Shown: one piece after another, positions 14,887 to 28,666 of the stretch
Numbering within the stretch: position 1 is the first letter of the stretch
How the letters are laid out: each line of letters starts with the position of its first letter
Source: Cladorhizidae sp. MBARI D1340-BT2
Lineage: Eukaryota > Porifera > Demospongiae > Poecilosclerida > Cladorhizidae
Direction of reading: 5' to 3'
NCBI GenBank assembly: GCA_028752905.1
Contig: JAQNBH010000022.1
Coordinates: forward strand, 992,001 to 1,056,000
Length of the DNA stretch: 64,000 nt
Notes under the pieces: model-generated
What the model saw: the letters and a program-made list of their open reading frames with translations, nothing else
The model's database searches: none
What the model was told of the DNA's origin: nothing
Translations under genes and position numbers: made by a program

Positions 14887-17800
14887 ATTCTATGTATGCA
14901 GAATATACGGATGTTTGGTATCAAGAGAGAGAACAGAGAGAGGCCTACCTTTAGAGCTATATATCAAGTCTATTCAGTGACGTGTGGAGAATCTATGAAG
15001 CTAACATGTTTAGCTCAAGATAGAGAACACTGAGAGATACCTATCTTGCAAGTCCATTACAGTGAAGTGTGCAGAATATATGGATGTTTGGTATCAAGAG
15101 AGAGCACTTAGAGAGTCCTATCTTAATAGCTATACATCAAGTCTATTCAGTGAAGTGTGGATAATCTACGAAGCTAACATGTTTAGCATCAAGTAAGAGT
15201 ACAATTCATAACTGCTCTAATTAACAAGACCAAAGTCCCAGAGTTTGTCAACTGATAGAGAAGTCCCTTATCTGCAACATGTCAACAGATTATCAATAAA
15301 TGTAGTGGTTTTTCACTGGCAGGCCACCGCTTTGGCAACTGGAAAACGCCAGGAAAGATCTCAAACCTTACCACTTCAAATCACCATAACTTACTAATAC
15401 TTAGAGTACTCAACATTTTGGCACGTACAAAAGACAGATAATTAGAAGGGCTATCCGGTGATATAAAAATTATCTTTTTGGGGTAAAGTGTAGAAAAGTT
15501 ATGAGCTTTACGGCAAAATAACAAGATTTTTGGGGGGAAAATGAGAAACATATAGACCAAATTAGGGCAAATATCAAGATAGAGAACACATAATGAAACC
15601 TATCATTCGAATCATATCAAGTCCATTACAGTGAAGTGTGCAGAATATTATGGATGTTTGATATCAACAGAGAGCACAGGGAGAGACCTATCTTAATAGC
15701 TATATATCAAGTTTATACAGTGAAGTGTGGAGAATCTATGAAGCTAACCTGTTTAGCATCAAGATAGAGAACACATAGAGAAACCTATCTTGTGATTCTA
15801 TGTATGCATAATATACGGATGTTTGGTATCAAGGGAGAGAACAGAGAGAGGCCTACCTTTAGAGCTATATATCAAGTCTATTCAGTGAAGTGTGGAGAAT
15901 CTATGAAGCTAACATGTTTAGCTCAAGATAGAGAACACTGAGAGATACCTATCTTGCAAGTCCATTACAGTGAAGTGTGCAGAATATATGGATGTTTGGT
16001 ATCAAGAGAGAGCACTTAGAGAGTCCTATCTTAATAGCTATACATCAAGTCTATTCAGTGAAGTGTGGATAATCTACGAAGCTAACATGTTTAGCATCAA
16101 GTAAGAGTACAATTCATAACTGCCCTAATTAACAAGACCAAAGTCCCAGATTTTGTCAACTGATAGAGAAGGCCCTTATCTGCAACATGTCAACAGATTA
16201 TCAATAAATGTAGTGGTTTTTCACTGGCAGGCCACCGCTTTGGCAACTGGAAAACGCCAGGAAAGATTGCAAACCTTACCACTTCAAATCACCATAACTT
16301 GCTAATACTTAGAGTACTCAAAAATTTGGCACGTACAAAAGACAGATAATTAGAAGGGCTATGCAGTGATATAAAAATTATCTTTTTTGGGTAAAGTGTA
16401 GAAAAGTTATGAGCTTTACGGCAAAATAACAAGATTTTTGGGGGGGAAATGAGAAACATATAGACCAAATTAGGGCAAATATCAAGATAGAGAACACATA
16501 ATGAAACCTATCATTCGAATCATATCAAGTCCATTACAGTGAAGTGTGCAGAATATTATGGATGTTTGATATCAACAGAGAGCACAGGGAGAGACCTATC
16601 TTAATAGCTATATATCAAGTTTATACAGTGAAGTGTGGAGAATCTATGAAGCTAACCTGTTTAGCATCAAGATAGAGAACACATAGAGAAACCTATCTTG
16701 TGATTCTATGTATGCAGAATATACGGATGTTTGGTATCAAGAGAGAGAACAGAGAGAGGCCTACCTTTAGAGCTATATATCAAGTCTATTCAGTGAAGTG
16801 TGGAGAATCTATGAAGCTAACATGTTTAGCTCAAGATAGAGAACACTGAGAGATACCTATCTTGCAAGTCCATTACAGTGAAGTGTGCAGAATATATGGA
16901 TGTTTGGTATCAAGAGAGAGCACTTAGAGAGTCCTATCTTAATAGCTATACATCAAGTCTATTCAGTGAAGTGTGGATAATCTACGAAGCTAACATGTTT
17001 AGCATCAAGTAAGAGTACAATTCATAACTGCCCTAATTAACAAGACCAAAGTCCCAGATTTTGTCAACTGATAGAGAAGGCCCTTATCTGCAACATGTCA
17101 ACAGATTATCAATAAATGTAGTGGTTTTTCACTGGCAGGCCACCGCTTTGGCAACTGGAAAACGCCAGGAAAGATCGCAAACCTTAACACTTCAAATCAC
17201 CATAACTTGCTAATACTTAGAGTACTCAAATTTTGGCACGTACAAAAGACAGATAATTAGAAGGGCTATCCGGTGATATAAATATTTCTTTTTGGGGTAA
17301 AGTGTAGAAAAGTTATGAGCTTTACGGCAAAATAACAAGATTTTGGGGGGGAAAATGAGAAACATATAGACCAAATTAGGGCAAATATCAAGATAGAGAA
17401 CACATAATGAAACCTATCATTCGAATCATATCAAGTCCATTACAGTGAAGTGTGCAGAATATTATGGATGTTTGATATCAACAGAGAGCACAGGGAGAGA
17501 CCTATCTTAATAGCTATATATCAAGTTTATACAGTGAAGTGTGGAGAATCTATGAAGCTAACCTGTTTAGCATCAAGATAGAGAACACATAGAGAAACCT
17601 ATCTTGTGATTCTATGTATGCAGAATATACGGATGTTTGGTATCAAGAGAGAGAACAGAGAGAGGCCTACCTTTAGAGCTATATATCAAGTCTATTCAGT
17701 GAAGTGTGGATAATCTACGAAGCTAACATGTTTAGCATCAAGTAAGAGTACAATTCATAACTGCCCTAATTAACAAGACCAAAGTCCCAGATTTTGTCAA

Positions 17801-20159
17801 CTGATAGAGAAGGCCCTTATCTGCAACATGTCAACAGATTATCAATAAATGTAGTGGTTTTTCACTGGCAGGCCACCGCTTTGGCAACTGGAAAACGCCA
17901 GGAAAGATCGCAAACCTTAACACTTCAAATCACCATAACTTGCTAATACTTAGAGTACTCAAAATTTTGGCACGTACAAAAGACAGATAATCAGAAGGGC
18001 TACCCGTTGATATAAAATTTATCTTTTTTAAGTAAAGTGTAGAAAAGTTATGAGCTTTACGGCAAAATAACAAGATTTTTGGGGGGAAAATGAGAAACAT
18101 ATAGACCAAATTAGGGCAAATATCAAGATAGAGAACACATAATGAAACCTATCATTCGAATCATATCAAGTCTATTACAGTGAAGTGTGCAGAATATTAT
18201 GGATGTTTGATATCAACAGAGAGCACAGGGAGAGACCTATCTTAATAGCTATATATCAAGTTTATACAGTGAAGTGTGGAGAATCTATGAAGCTAACCTG
18301 TTTAGCATCAAGATAGAGAACACATAGAGAAACCTATCTTGTGATTCTATGTATGCAGAATATACGGATGTTTGGTATCAAGAGAGAGAACAGAGAGAGG
18401 CCTACCTTTAGAGCTATATATCAAGTCTATTCAGTGACGTGTGGAGAATCTATGAAGCTAACATGTTTAGCTCAAGATAGAGAACACTGAGAGATACCTA
18501 TCTTGCAAGTCCATTACAGTGAAGTGTGCAGAATATATGGATGTTTGGTATCAAGAGAGAGCACTTAGAGAGTCCTATCTTAATAGCTATACATCAAGTC
18601 TATTCAGTGAAGTGTGGATAATCTACGAAGCTAACATGTTTAGCATCAAGTAAGAGTACAATTCATAACTGCTCTAATTAACAAGACCAAAGTCCCAGAG
18701 TTTGTCAACTGATAGAGAAGTCCCTTATCTGCAACATGTCAACAGATTATCAATAAATGTAGTGGTTTTTCACTGGCAGGCCACCGCTTTGGCAACTGGA
18801 AAACGCCAGGAAAGATCTCAAACCTTACCACTTCAAATCACCATAACTTACTAATACTTAGAGTACTCAACATTTTGGCACGTACAAAAGACAGATAATT
18901 AGAAGGGCTATCCGGTGATATAAAAATTATCTTTTTGGGGTAAAGTGTAGAAAAGTTATGAGCTTTACGGCAAAATAACAAGATTTTTGGGGGGAAAATG
19001 AGAAACATATAGACCAAATTAGGGCAAATATCAAGATAGAGAACACATAATGAAACCTATCATTCGAATCATATCAAGTCCATTACAGTGAAGTGTGCAG
19101 AATATTATGGATGTTTGATATCAACAGAGAGCACAGGGAGAGACCTATCTTAATAGCTATATATCAAGTTTATACAGTGAAGTATGGAGAATCTATGAAG
19201 CTAACCTGTTTAGCATCAAGATAGAGAACACATAGAGAAACCTATCTTGTGATTCTATGTATGCATAATATACGGATGTTTGGTATCAAGGGAGAGAACA
19301 GAGAGAGGCCTACCTTTAGAGCTATATATCAAGTCTATTCAGTGAAGTGTGGAGAATCTATGAAGCTAACATGTTTAGCTCAAGATAGAGAACACTGAGA
19401 GATACCTATCTTGCAAGTCCATTACAGTGAAGTGTGCAGAATATATGGATGTTTGGTATCAAGAGAGAGCACTTAGAGAGTCCTATCTTAATAGCTATAC
19501 ATCAAGTCTATTCAGTGAAGTGTGGATAATCTACGAAGCTAACATGTTTAGCATCAAGTAAGAGTACAATTCATAACTGCCCTAATTAACAAGACCAAAG
19601 TCCCAGATTTTGTCAACTGATAGAGAAGGCCCTTATCTGCAACATGTCAACAGATTATCAATAAATGTAGTGGTTTTTCACTGGCAGGCCACCGCTTTGG
19701 CAACTGGAAAACGCCAGGAAAGATCGCAAACCTTACCACTTCAAATCACCATAACTTGCTAATACTTAGAGTACTCAAAAATTTGGCACGTACAAAAGAC
19801 AGATAATTAGAAGGGCTATGCAGTGATATAATAATTATCTTTTTGGGGTAAAGTGTAGAAAAGTTATGAGCTTTACGGCAAAATAACAAGATTTTTGGGG
19901 GGGAAATGAGAAACATATAGACCAAATTAGGGCAAATATCAAGATAGAGAACACATAATGAAACCTATCATTCGAATCATATCAAGTCCATTACAGTGAA
20001 GTGTGCAGAATATTATGGATGTTTGATATCAACAGAGAGCACAGGGAGAGACCTATCTTAATAGCTATATATCAAGTTTATACAGTGAAGTGTGGAGAAT
20101 CTATGAAGCTAACCTGTTTAGCATCAAGATAGAGAACACATAGAGAAACCTATCTTGTG
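14887..20159. repeat. Six-unit higher-order block, copy 1 (5273 bp)
   Basis: The six units starting at 14887, 15795, 16703, 17609 (short), 18344 and 19252 recur with the same lengths and diagnostic variants exactly 5273 bp downstream. Shared markers include gctctaatt with cagagtttgtc, gcataatatac with caaggga, gattgcaaacc, and gctacccgttg in the short unit. The tail of the last unit differs between copies, which marks a recombination border. Confidence 0.85.
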
Positions 20160-23100
20160 ATTCTATGTATGCAGAATATACGGATGTTTGGTATCAAGAG
20201 AGAGAACAGAGAGAGGCCTACCTTTAGAGCTATATATCAAGTCTATTCAGTGACGTGTGGAGAATCTATGAAGCTAACATGTTTAGCTCAAGATAGAGAA
20301 CACTGAGAGATACCTATCTTGCAAGTCCATTACAGTGAAGTGTGCAGAATATATGGATGTTTGGTATCAAGAGAGAGCACTTAGAGAGTCCTATCTTAAT
20401 AGCTATACATCAAGTCTATTCAGTGAAGTGTGGATAATCTACGAAGCTAACATGTTTAGCATCAAGTAAGAGTACAATTCATAACTGCTCTAATTAACAA
20501 GACCAAAGTCCCAGAGTTTGTCAACTGATAGAGAAGTCCCTTATCTGCAACATGTCAACAGATTATCAATAAATGTAGTGGTTTTTCACTGGCAGGCCAC
20601 CGCTTTGGCAACTGGAAAACGCCAGGAAAGATCTCAAACCTTACCACTTCAAATCACCATAACTTACTAATACTTAGAGTACTCAACATTTTGGCACGTA
20701 CAAAAGACAGATAATTAGAAGGGCTATCCGGTGATATAAAAATTATCTTTTTGGGGTAAAGTGTAGAAAAGTTATGAGCTTTACGGCAAAATAACAAGAT
20801 TTTTGGGGGGAAAATGAGAAACATATAGACCAAATTAGGGCAAATATCAAGATAGAGAACACATAATGAAACCTATCATTCGAATCATATCAAGTCCATT
20901 ACAGTGAAGTGTGCAGAATATTATGGATGTTTGATATCAACAGAGAGCACAGGGAGAGACCTATCTTAATAGCTATATATCAAGTTTATACAGTGAAGTG
21001 TGGAGAATCTATGAAGCTAACCTGTTTAGCATCAAGATAGAGAACACATAGAGAAACCTATCTTGTGATTCTATGTATGCATAATATACGGATGTTTGGT
21101 ATCAAGGGAGAGAACAGAGAGAGGCCTACCTTTAGAGCTATATATCAAGTCTATTCAGTGAAGTGTGGAGAATCTATGAAGCTAACATGTTTAGCTCAAG
21201 ATAGAGAACACTGAGAGATACCTATCTTGCAAGTCCATTACAGTGAAGTGTGCAGAATATATGGATGTTTGGTATCAAGAGAGAGCACTTAGAGAGTCCT
21301 ATCTTAATAGCTATACATCAAGTCTATTCAGTGAAGTGTGGATAATCTACGAAGCTAACATGTTTAGCATCAAGTAAGAGTACAATTCATAACTGCCCTA
21401 ATTAACAAGACCAAAGTCCCAGATTTTGTCAACTGATAGAGAAGGCCCTTATCTGCAACATGTCAACAGATTATCAATAAATGTAGTGGTTTTTCACTGG
21501 CAGGCCACCGCTTTGGCAACTGGAAAACGCCAGGAAAGATTGCAAACCTTACCACTTCAAATCACCATAACTTGCTAATACTTAGAGTACTCAAAAATTT
21601 GGCACGTACAAAAGACAGATAATTAGAAGGGCTATGCAGTGATATAAAAATTATCTTTTTTGGGTAAAGTGTAGAAAAGTTATGAGCTTTACGGCAAAAT
21701 AACAAGATTTTTGGGGGGGAAATGAGAAACATATAGACCAAATTAGGGCAAATATCAAGATAGAGAACACATAATGAAACCTATCATTCGAATCATATCA
21801 AGTCCATTACAGTGAAGTGTGCAGAATATTATGGATGTTTGATATCAACAGAGAGCACAGGGAGAGACCTATCTTAATAGCTATATATCAAGTTTATACA
21901 GTGAAGTGTGGAGAATCTATGAAGCTAACCTGTTTAGCATCAAGATAGAGAACACATAGAGAAACCTATCTTGTGATTCTATGTATGCAGAATATACGGA
22001 TGTTTGGTATCAAGAGAGAGAACAGAGAGAGGCCTACCTTTAGAGCTATATATCAAGTCTATTCAGTGAAGTGTGGAGAATCTATGAAGCTAACATGTTT
22101 AGCTCAAGATAGAGAACACTGAGAGATACCTATCTTGCAAGTCCATTACAGTGAAGTGTGCAGAATATATGGATGTTTGGTATCAAGAGAGAGCACTTAG
22201 AGAGTCCTATCTTAATAGCTATACATCAAGTCTATTCAGTGAAGTGTGGATAATCTACGAAGCTAACATGTTTAGCATCAAGTAAGAGTACAATTCATAA
22301 CTGCCCTAATTAACAAGACCAAAGTCCCAGATTTTGTCAACTGATAGAGAAGGCCCTTATCTGCAACATGTCAACAGATTATCAATAAATGTAGTGGTTT
22401 TTCACTGGCAGGCCACCGCTTTGGCAACTGGAAAACGCCAGGAAAGATCGCAAACCTTAACACTTCAAATCACCATAACTTGCTAATACTTAGAGTACTC
22501 AAATTTTGGCACGTACAAAAGACAGATAATTAGAAGGGCTATCCGGTGATATAAATATTTCTTTTTGGGGTAAAGTGTAGAAAAGTTATGAGCTTTACGG
22601 CAAAATAACAAGATTTTGGGGGGGAAAATGAGAAACATATAGACCAAATTAGGGCAAATATCAAGATAGAGAACACATAATGAAACCTATCATTCGAATC
22701 ATATCAAGTCCATTACAGTGAAGTGTGCAGAATATTATGGATGTTTGATATCAACAGAGAGCACAGGGAGAGACCTATCTTAATAGCTATATATCAAGTT
22801 TATACAGTGAAGTGTGGAGAATCTATGAAGCTAACCTGTTTAGCATCAAGATAGAGAACACATAGAGAAACCTATCTTGTGATTCTATGTATGCAGAATA
22901 TACGGATGTTTGGTATCAAGAGAGAGAACAGAGAGAGGCCTACCTTTAGAGCTATATATCAAGTCTATTCAGTGAAGTGTGGATAATCTACGAAGCTAAC
23001 ATGTTTAGCATCAAGTAAGAGTACAATTCATAACTGCCCTAATTAACAAGACCAAAGTCCCAGATTTTGTCAACTGATAGAGAAGGCCCTTATCTGCAAC

Positions 23101-25432
23101 ATGTCAACAGATTATCAATAAATGTAGTGGTTTTTCACTGGCAGGCCACCGCTTTGGCAACTGGAAAACGCCAGGAAAGATCGCAAACCTTAACACTTCA
23201 AATCACCATAACTTGCTAATACTTAGAGTACTCAAAATTTTGGCACGTACAAAAGACAGATAATCAGAAGGGCTACCCGTTGATATAAAATTTATCTTTT
23301 TTAAGTAAAGTGTAGAAAAGTTATGAGCTTTACGGCAAAATAACAAGATTTTTGGGGGGAAAATGAGAAACATATAGACCAAATTAGGGCAAATATCAAG
23401 ATAGAGAACACATAATGAAACCTATCATTCGAATCATATCAAGTCTATTACAGTGAAGTGTGCAGAATATTATGGATGTTTGATATCAACAGAGAGCACA
23501 GGGAGAGACCTATCTTAATAGCTATATATCAAGTTTATACAGTGAAGTGTGGAGAATCTATGAAGCTAACCTGTTTAGCATCAAGATAGAGAACACATAG
23601 AGAAACCTATCTTGTGATTCTATGTATGCAGAATATACGGATGTTTGGTATCAAGAGAGAGAACAGAGAGAGGCCTACCTTTAGAGCTATATATCAAGTC
23701 TATTCAGTGACGTGTGGAGAATCTATGAAGCTAACATGTTTAGCTCAAGATAGAGAACACTGAGAGATACCTATCTTGCAAGTCCATTACAGTGAAGTGT
23801 GCAGAATATATGGATGTTTGGTATCAAGAGAGAGCACTTAGAGAGTCCTATCTTAATAGCTATACATCAAGTCTATTCAGTGAAGTGTGGATAATCTACG
23901 AAGCTAACATGTTTAGCATCAAGTAAGAGTACAATTCATAACTGCTCTAATTAACAAGACCAAAGTCCCAGAGTTTGTCAACTGATAGAGAAGTCCCTTA
24001 TCTGCAACATGTCAACAGATTATCAATAAATGTAGTGGTTTTTCACTGGCAGGCCACCGCTTTGGCAACTGGAAAACGCCAGGAAAGATCTCAAACCTTA
24101 CCACTTCAAATCACCATAACTTACTAATACTTAGAGTACTCAACATTTTGGCACGTACAAAAGACAGATAATTAGAAGGGCTATCCGGTGATATAAAAAT
24201 TATCTTTTTGGGGTAAAGTGTAGAAAAGTTATGAGCTTTACGGCAAAATAACAAGATTTTTGGGGGGAAAATGAGAAACATATAGACCAAATTAGGGCAA
24301 ATATCAAGATAGAGAACACATAATGAAACCTATCATTCGAATCATATCAAGTCCATTACAGTGAAGTGTGCAGAATATTATGGATGTTTGATATCAACAG
24401 AGAGCACAGGGAGAGACCTATCTTAATAGCTATATATCAAGTTTATACAGTGAAGTGTGGAGAATCTATGAAGCTAACCTGTTTAGCATCAAGATAGAGA
24501 ACACATAGAGAAACCTATCTTGTGATTCTATGTATGCATAATATACGGATGTTTGGTATCAAGGGAGAGAACAGAGAGAGGCCTACCTTTAGAGCTATAT
24601 ATCAAGTCTATTCAGTGAAGTGTGGAGAATCTATGAAGCTAACATGTTTAGCTCAAGATAGAGAACACTGAGAGATACCTATCTTGCAAGTCCATTACAG
24701 TGAAGTGTGCAGAATATATGGATGTTTGGTATCAAGAGAGAGCACTTAGAGAGTCCTATCTTAATAGCTATACATCAAGTCTATTCAGTGAAGTGTGGAT
24801 AATCTACGAAGCTAACATGTTTAGCATCAAGTAAGAGTACAATTCATAACTGCCCTAATTAACAAGACCAAAGTCCCAGATTTTGTCAACTGATAGAGAA
24901 GGCCCTTATCTGCAACATGTCAACAGATTATCAATAAATGTAGTGGTTTTTCACTGGTAGGCCACCGCTTTGGCAACTGGAAAACGCCAGGAAAGATCGC
25001 AAACCTTAACACTTCAAATCACCATAACTTGCTAATACTTAGAGTACTCAAATTTTGGCACGTACAAAAGACAGATAATTAGAAGGGCTATCCGGTGATA
25101 TAAATATTTCTTTTTGGGGTAAAGTGTAGAAAAGTTATGAGCTTTACGGCAAAATAACAAGATTTTGGGGGGGAAAATGAGAAACATATAGACCAAATTA
25201 GGGCAAATATCAAGATAGAGAACACATAATGAAACCTATCATTCGAATCATATCAAGTCCATTACAGTGAAGTGTGCAGAATATTATGGATGTTTGATAT
25301 CAACAGAGAGCACAGGGAGAGACCTATCTTAATAGCTATATATCAAGTTTATACAGTGAAGTGTGGAGAATCTATGAAGCTAACCTGTTTAGCATCAAGA
25401 TAGAGAACACATAGAGAAACCTATCTTGTGAT
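20160..25432. repeat. Six-unit higher-order block, copy 2
   Basis: Units begin at 20160, 21068, 21976, 22882 (short), 23617 and 24525, each 5273 bp after its partner in copy 1. The two copies are directly adjacent and in the same orientation, as expected from a recent duplication by unequal exchange. The linker of the 24525 unit has the subtype of 21976 rather than that of 19252. Confidence 0.85.
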
Positions 25433-28400
25433 TCTATGTATGCAGAATATACGGATGTTTGGTATCAAGAGAGAGAACAGAGAGAGGCCTACCTTTAGAG
25501 CTATATATCAAGTCTATTCAGTGAAGTGTGGATAATCTACGAAGCTAACATGTTTAGCATCAAGTAAGAGTACAATTCATAACTGCCCTAATTAACAAGA
25601 CCAAAGTCCCAGATTTTGTCAACTGATAGAGAAGGCCCTTATCTGCAACATGTCAACAGATTATCAATAAATGTAGTGGTTTTTCACTGGCAGGCCACCG
25701 CTTTGGCAACTGGAAAACGCCAGGAAAGATCGCAAACCTTAACACTTCAAATCACCATAACTTGCTAATACTTAGAGTACTCAAAATTTTGGCACGTACA
25801 AAAGACAGATAATCAGAAGGGCTATCTGGTGATATAAAAATTATCTTTTTGCGATAAAGTGTAGAAAAGTTATGAGCTTTACGGCAAAATAACAAGATTT
25901 TTGGGGGGAAAATGAGAAACATATAGACCAAATTAGGGCAAATATCAAGATAGAGAACACATAATGAAACCTATCATTCGAATCATATCAAGTCCATTAC
26001 AGTGAAGTGTGCAGAATATTATGGATGTTTGATATCAACAGAGAGCACAGGGAGAGACCTATCTTAATAGCTATATATCAAGTTTATACAGTGAAGTGTG
26101 GAGAATCTATGAAGCTAACCTGTTTAGCATCAAGATAGAGAACACATAGAGAAACCTATCTTGTGATTCTATGTATGCAGAATATACGGATGTTTGGTAT
26201 CAAGAGAGAGAACAGAGAGAGGCCTACCTTTAGAGCTATATATCAAGTCTATTCAGTGACGTGTGGAGAATCTATGAAGCTAACATGTTTAGCTCAAGAT
26301 AGAGAACACTGAGAGATACCTATCTTGCAAGTCCATTACAGTGAAGTGTGCAGAATATATGGATGTTTGGTATCAAGAGAGAGCACTTAGAGAGTCCTAT
26401 CTTAATAGCTATACATCAAGTCTATTCAGTGAAGTGTGGATAATCTACGAAGCTAACATGTTTAGCATCAAGTAAGAGTACAATTCATAACTGCCCTAAT
26501 TAACAAGACCAAAGTCCCAGATTTTGTCAACTGATAGAGAAGGCCCTTATCTGCAACATGTCAACAGATTATCAATAAATGTAGTGGTTTTTCACTGGCA
26601 GGCCACCGCTTTGGCAACTGGAAAACGCCAGGAAAGATCGCAAACCTTAACACTTCAAATCACCATAACTTGCTAATACTTAGAGTACTCAAAATTTTGG
26701 CACATACAAAAGACAGATAATTAGAAGGGCTATCCGGTGATATAAAATTTTCTTTTTTGGGTAAAGTGTAGACAGTTATGAGCTTTACGGCAAAATAACA
26801 AGATTTTGGGGGGGAAAATGAGAAACATATAGACCAAATTAGGGCAAATATCAAGATAGAGAACACATAATGAAACCTATCATTCGAATCATATCAAGTC
26901 CATTACAGTGAAGTGTGCAGAATATTATGGATGTTTGATATCAACAGAGAGCACAGGGAGAGACCTATCTTAATAGCTATATATCAAGTTTATACAGTGA
27001 AGTGTGGAGAATCTATGAAGCTAACCTGTTTAGCATCAAGATAGAGAACACATAGAGAAACCTATCTTGTGATTCTATGTATGCAGAATATACGGATGTT
27101 TGGTATCAAGAGAGAGAACAGAGAGAGGCCTACCTTTAGAGCTATATATCAAGTCTATTCAGTGAAGTGTGGATAATCTACGAAGCTAACATGTTTAGCA
27201 TCAAGTAAGAGTACAATTCATAACTGCCCTAATTAACAAGACCAAAGTCCCAGATTTTGTCAACTGATAGAGAAGGCCCTTATCTGCAACATGTCAACAG
27301 ATTATCAATAAATGTAGTGGTTTTTCACTGGCAGGCCACCGCTTTGGCAACTGGAAAACGCCAGGAAAGATCGCAAACCTTACCACTTCAAATCACCATA
27401 ACTTGCTAATACTTAGAGTACTCAAAATTTTGGTACGTACAAAAGACAGATAATTAGAAGGGCTATCCGGTGATATAAAAATTATCTTTTTGGGGTAGAG
27501 TGTAGAAAAGTTATGAGCTTTACGGCAAAATAACAAGATTTTTGGGGGGAAAATGAGAAACATATAGACCAAATTAGGGCAAATATCAAGATAGAGAACA
27601 CATAATGAAACCTATCATTCTAATCATATCAAGTCCATTACAGTGAAGTGTGCAGAATATTATGGATGTTTGATATCAACAGAGAGCACAGGGAGAGACC
27701 TATCTTAATAGCTATATATCAAGTTTATACAGTGAAGTGTGGAGAATCTATGAAGCTAACCTGTTTAGCATCAAGATAGAGAACACATAGAGAAACCTAT
27801 CTTGTGATTCTATGTATGAAGAATATACGGATGTTTGGTATCAAGAGAGAGAACAGAGAGAGGCCTACCTTTAGAGCTATATATCAAGTCTATTCAGTGA
27901 AGTGTGGAGAATCTATGAAGCTAACATGTTTAGCTCAAGATAGAGAACACTGAGAGATATCTATCTTGCAAGTCCATTACAGTGAAGTGTGCAGAATATA
28001 TGGATGTTTGGTATCAAGAGAGAGCACTTAGAGAGTCCTATCTTAATAGCTATACATCAAGTCTATTCAGTTAAGTGTGGATAATCTACGAAGCTAACAT
28101 GTTTAGCATCAAGTAAGAGTACAATTCATAACTGCCCTAATTAACAAGACCAAAGTCCCAGATTTTGTCAACTGATAGAGAAGGCCCTTATCTGCAACAT
28201 GTCAACAGATTATCAATAAATGTAGTGGTTTTTCACTGGCAGGCCACCGCTTTGGCAACTGGAAAACGCCAGGAAAGATCGCAAACCTTACCACTTCAAA
28301 TCACCATAACTTGCTAATACTTAGAGTACTAAAAATTTTGGCACGTACAAAAGACAGATAATTAGAAGGGCTATCCGGTGATATAAAATTTATCTTTTTG

Positions 28401-28472
28401 GGGTAAAGTGTAGAAATGTTATGAGCTTTACGGCTAAATAACAAGATTTTTGGGGGGGAAATGAGAAACATA

Positions 28473-28666
28473 TAATTATGCCAAATAACAATATTAATAT
28501 GTAACAATGTACCAAATAACACCGTAGGTCTCACAGGTGATGTGGTATTCATGTAAGAGCTCAGTTCTTACTTTTGGTTAGTCTTTCAATCTGTCGAACT
28601 GAAAAATACCATTGTGGGTATTTTTTTAATATATATTTTGAGTCTTCTTCTAATTCTAGCTGTAGA
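28473..28666. other. Spacer at the satellite edge, no gene seen
   Basis: After gaaacatata the satellite stops and AT-rich sequence follows. A short hairpin (aaaaataccattgtgggtattttt) lies near 28600. I see no ORF, RNA gene or recognisable transposon end at this border. Confidence 0.5.

Larger units (their letters stand above)
1..28472. repeat. Nested satellite array, 32 units plus a partial one
   Basis: The whole segment is a head-to-tail tandem repeat. Taking the motif attctatgta as unit start, units begin at 1, 908, 1643, 2550, 3458, 4365, 5100, 5834, 6731, 7639, 8547, 9454, 10362, 11268, 12175, 13083, 13990, 14887, 15795, 16703, 17609, 18344, 19252, 20160, 21068, 21976, 22882, 23617, 24525, 25431, 26166, 27072 and 27807. 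Most are 906-908 bp, seven are 734-735 bp and two are 897 bp. The array starts before the window and ends near 28472, inside the linker, where homology stops abruptly. Units differ by few substitutions plus length changes in T and G runs. No ORF of note is conserved in the units. The role is unknown; a centromeric or heterochromatic satellite is possible but is inference only. Confidence 0.97.

Noticed and set aside
1..28472. CRISPR array or similar repeat-spacer system
   Set aside because: The repeats are 86-908 bp and continuous with no unique spacers, and the surroundings are eukaryotic transposons.
26660..28552. Two minus-strand frames (68 and 83 codons) in satellite units
   Set aside because: They arise from single-unit substitutions, overlap the linker and are not open in the other units.
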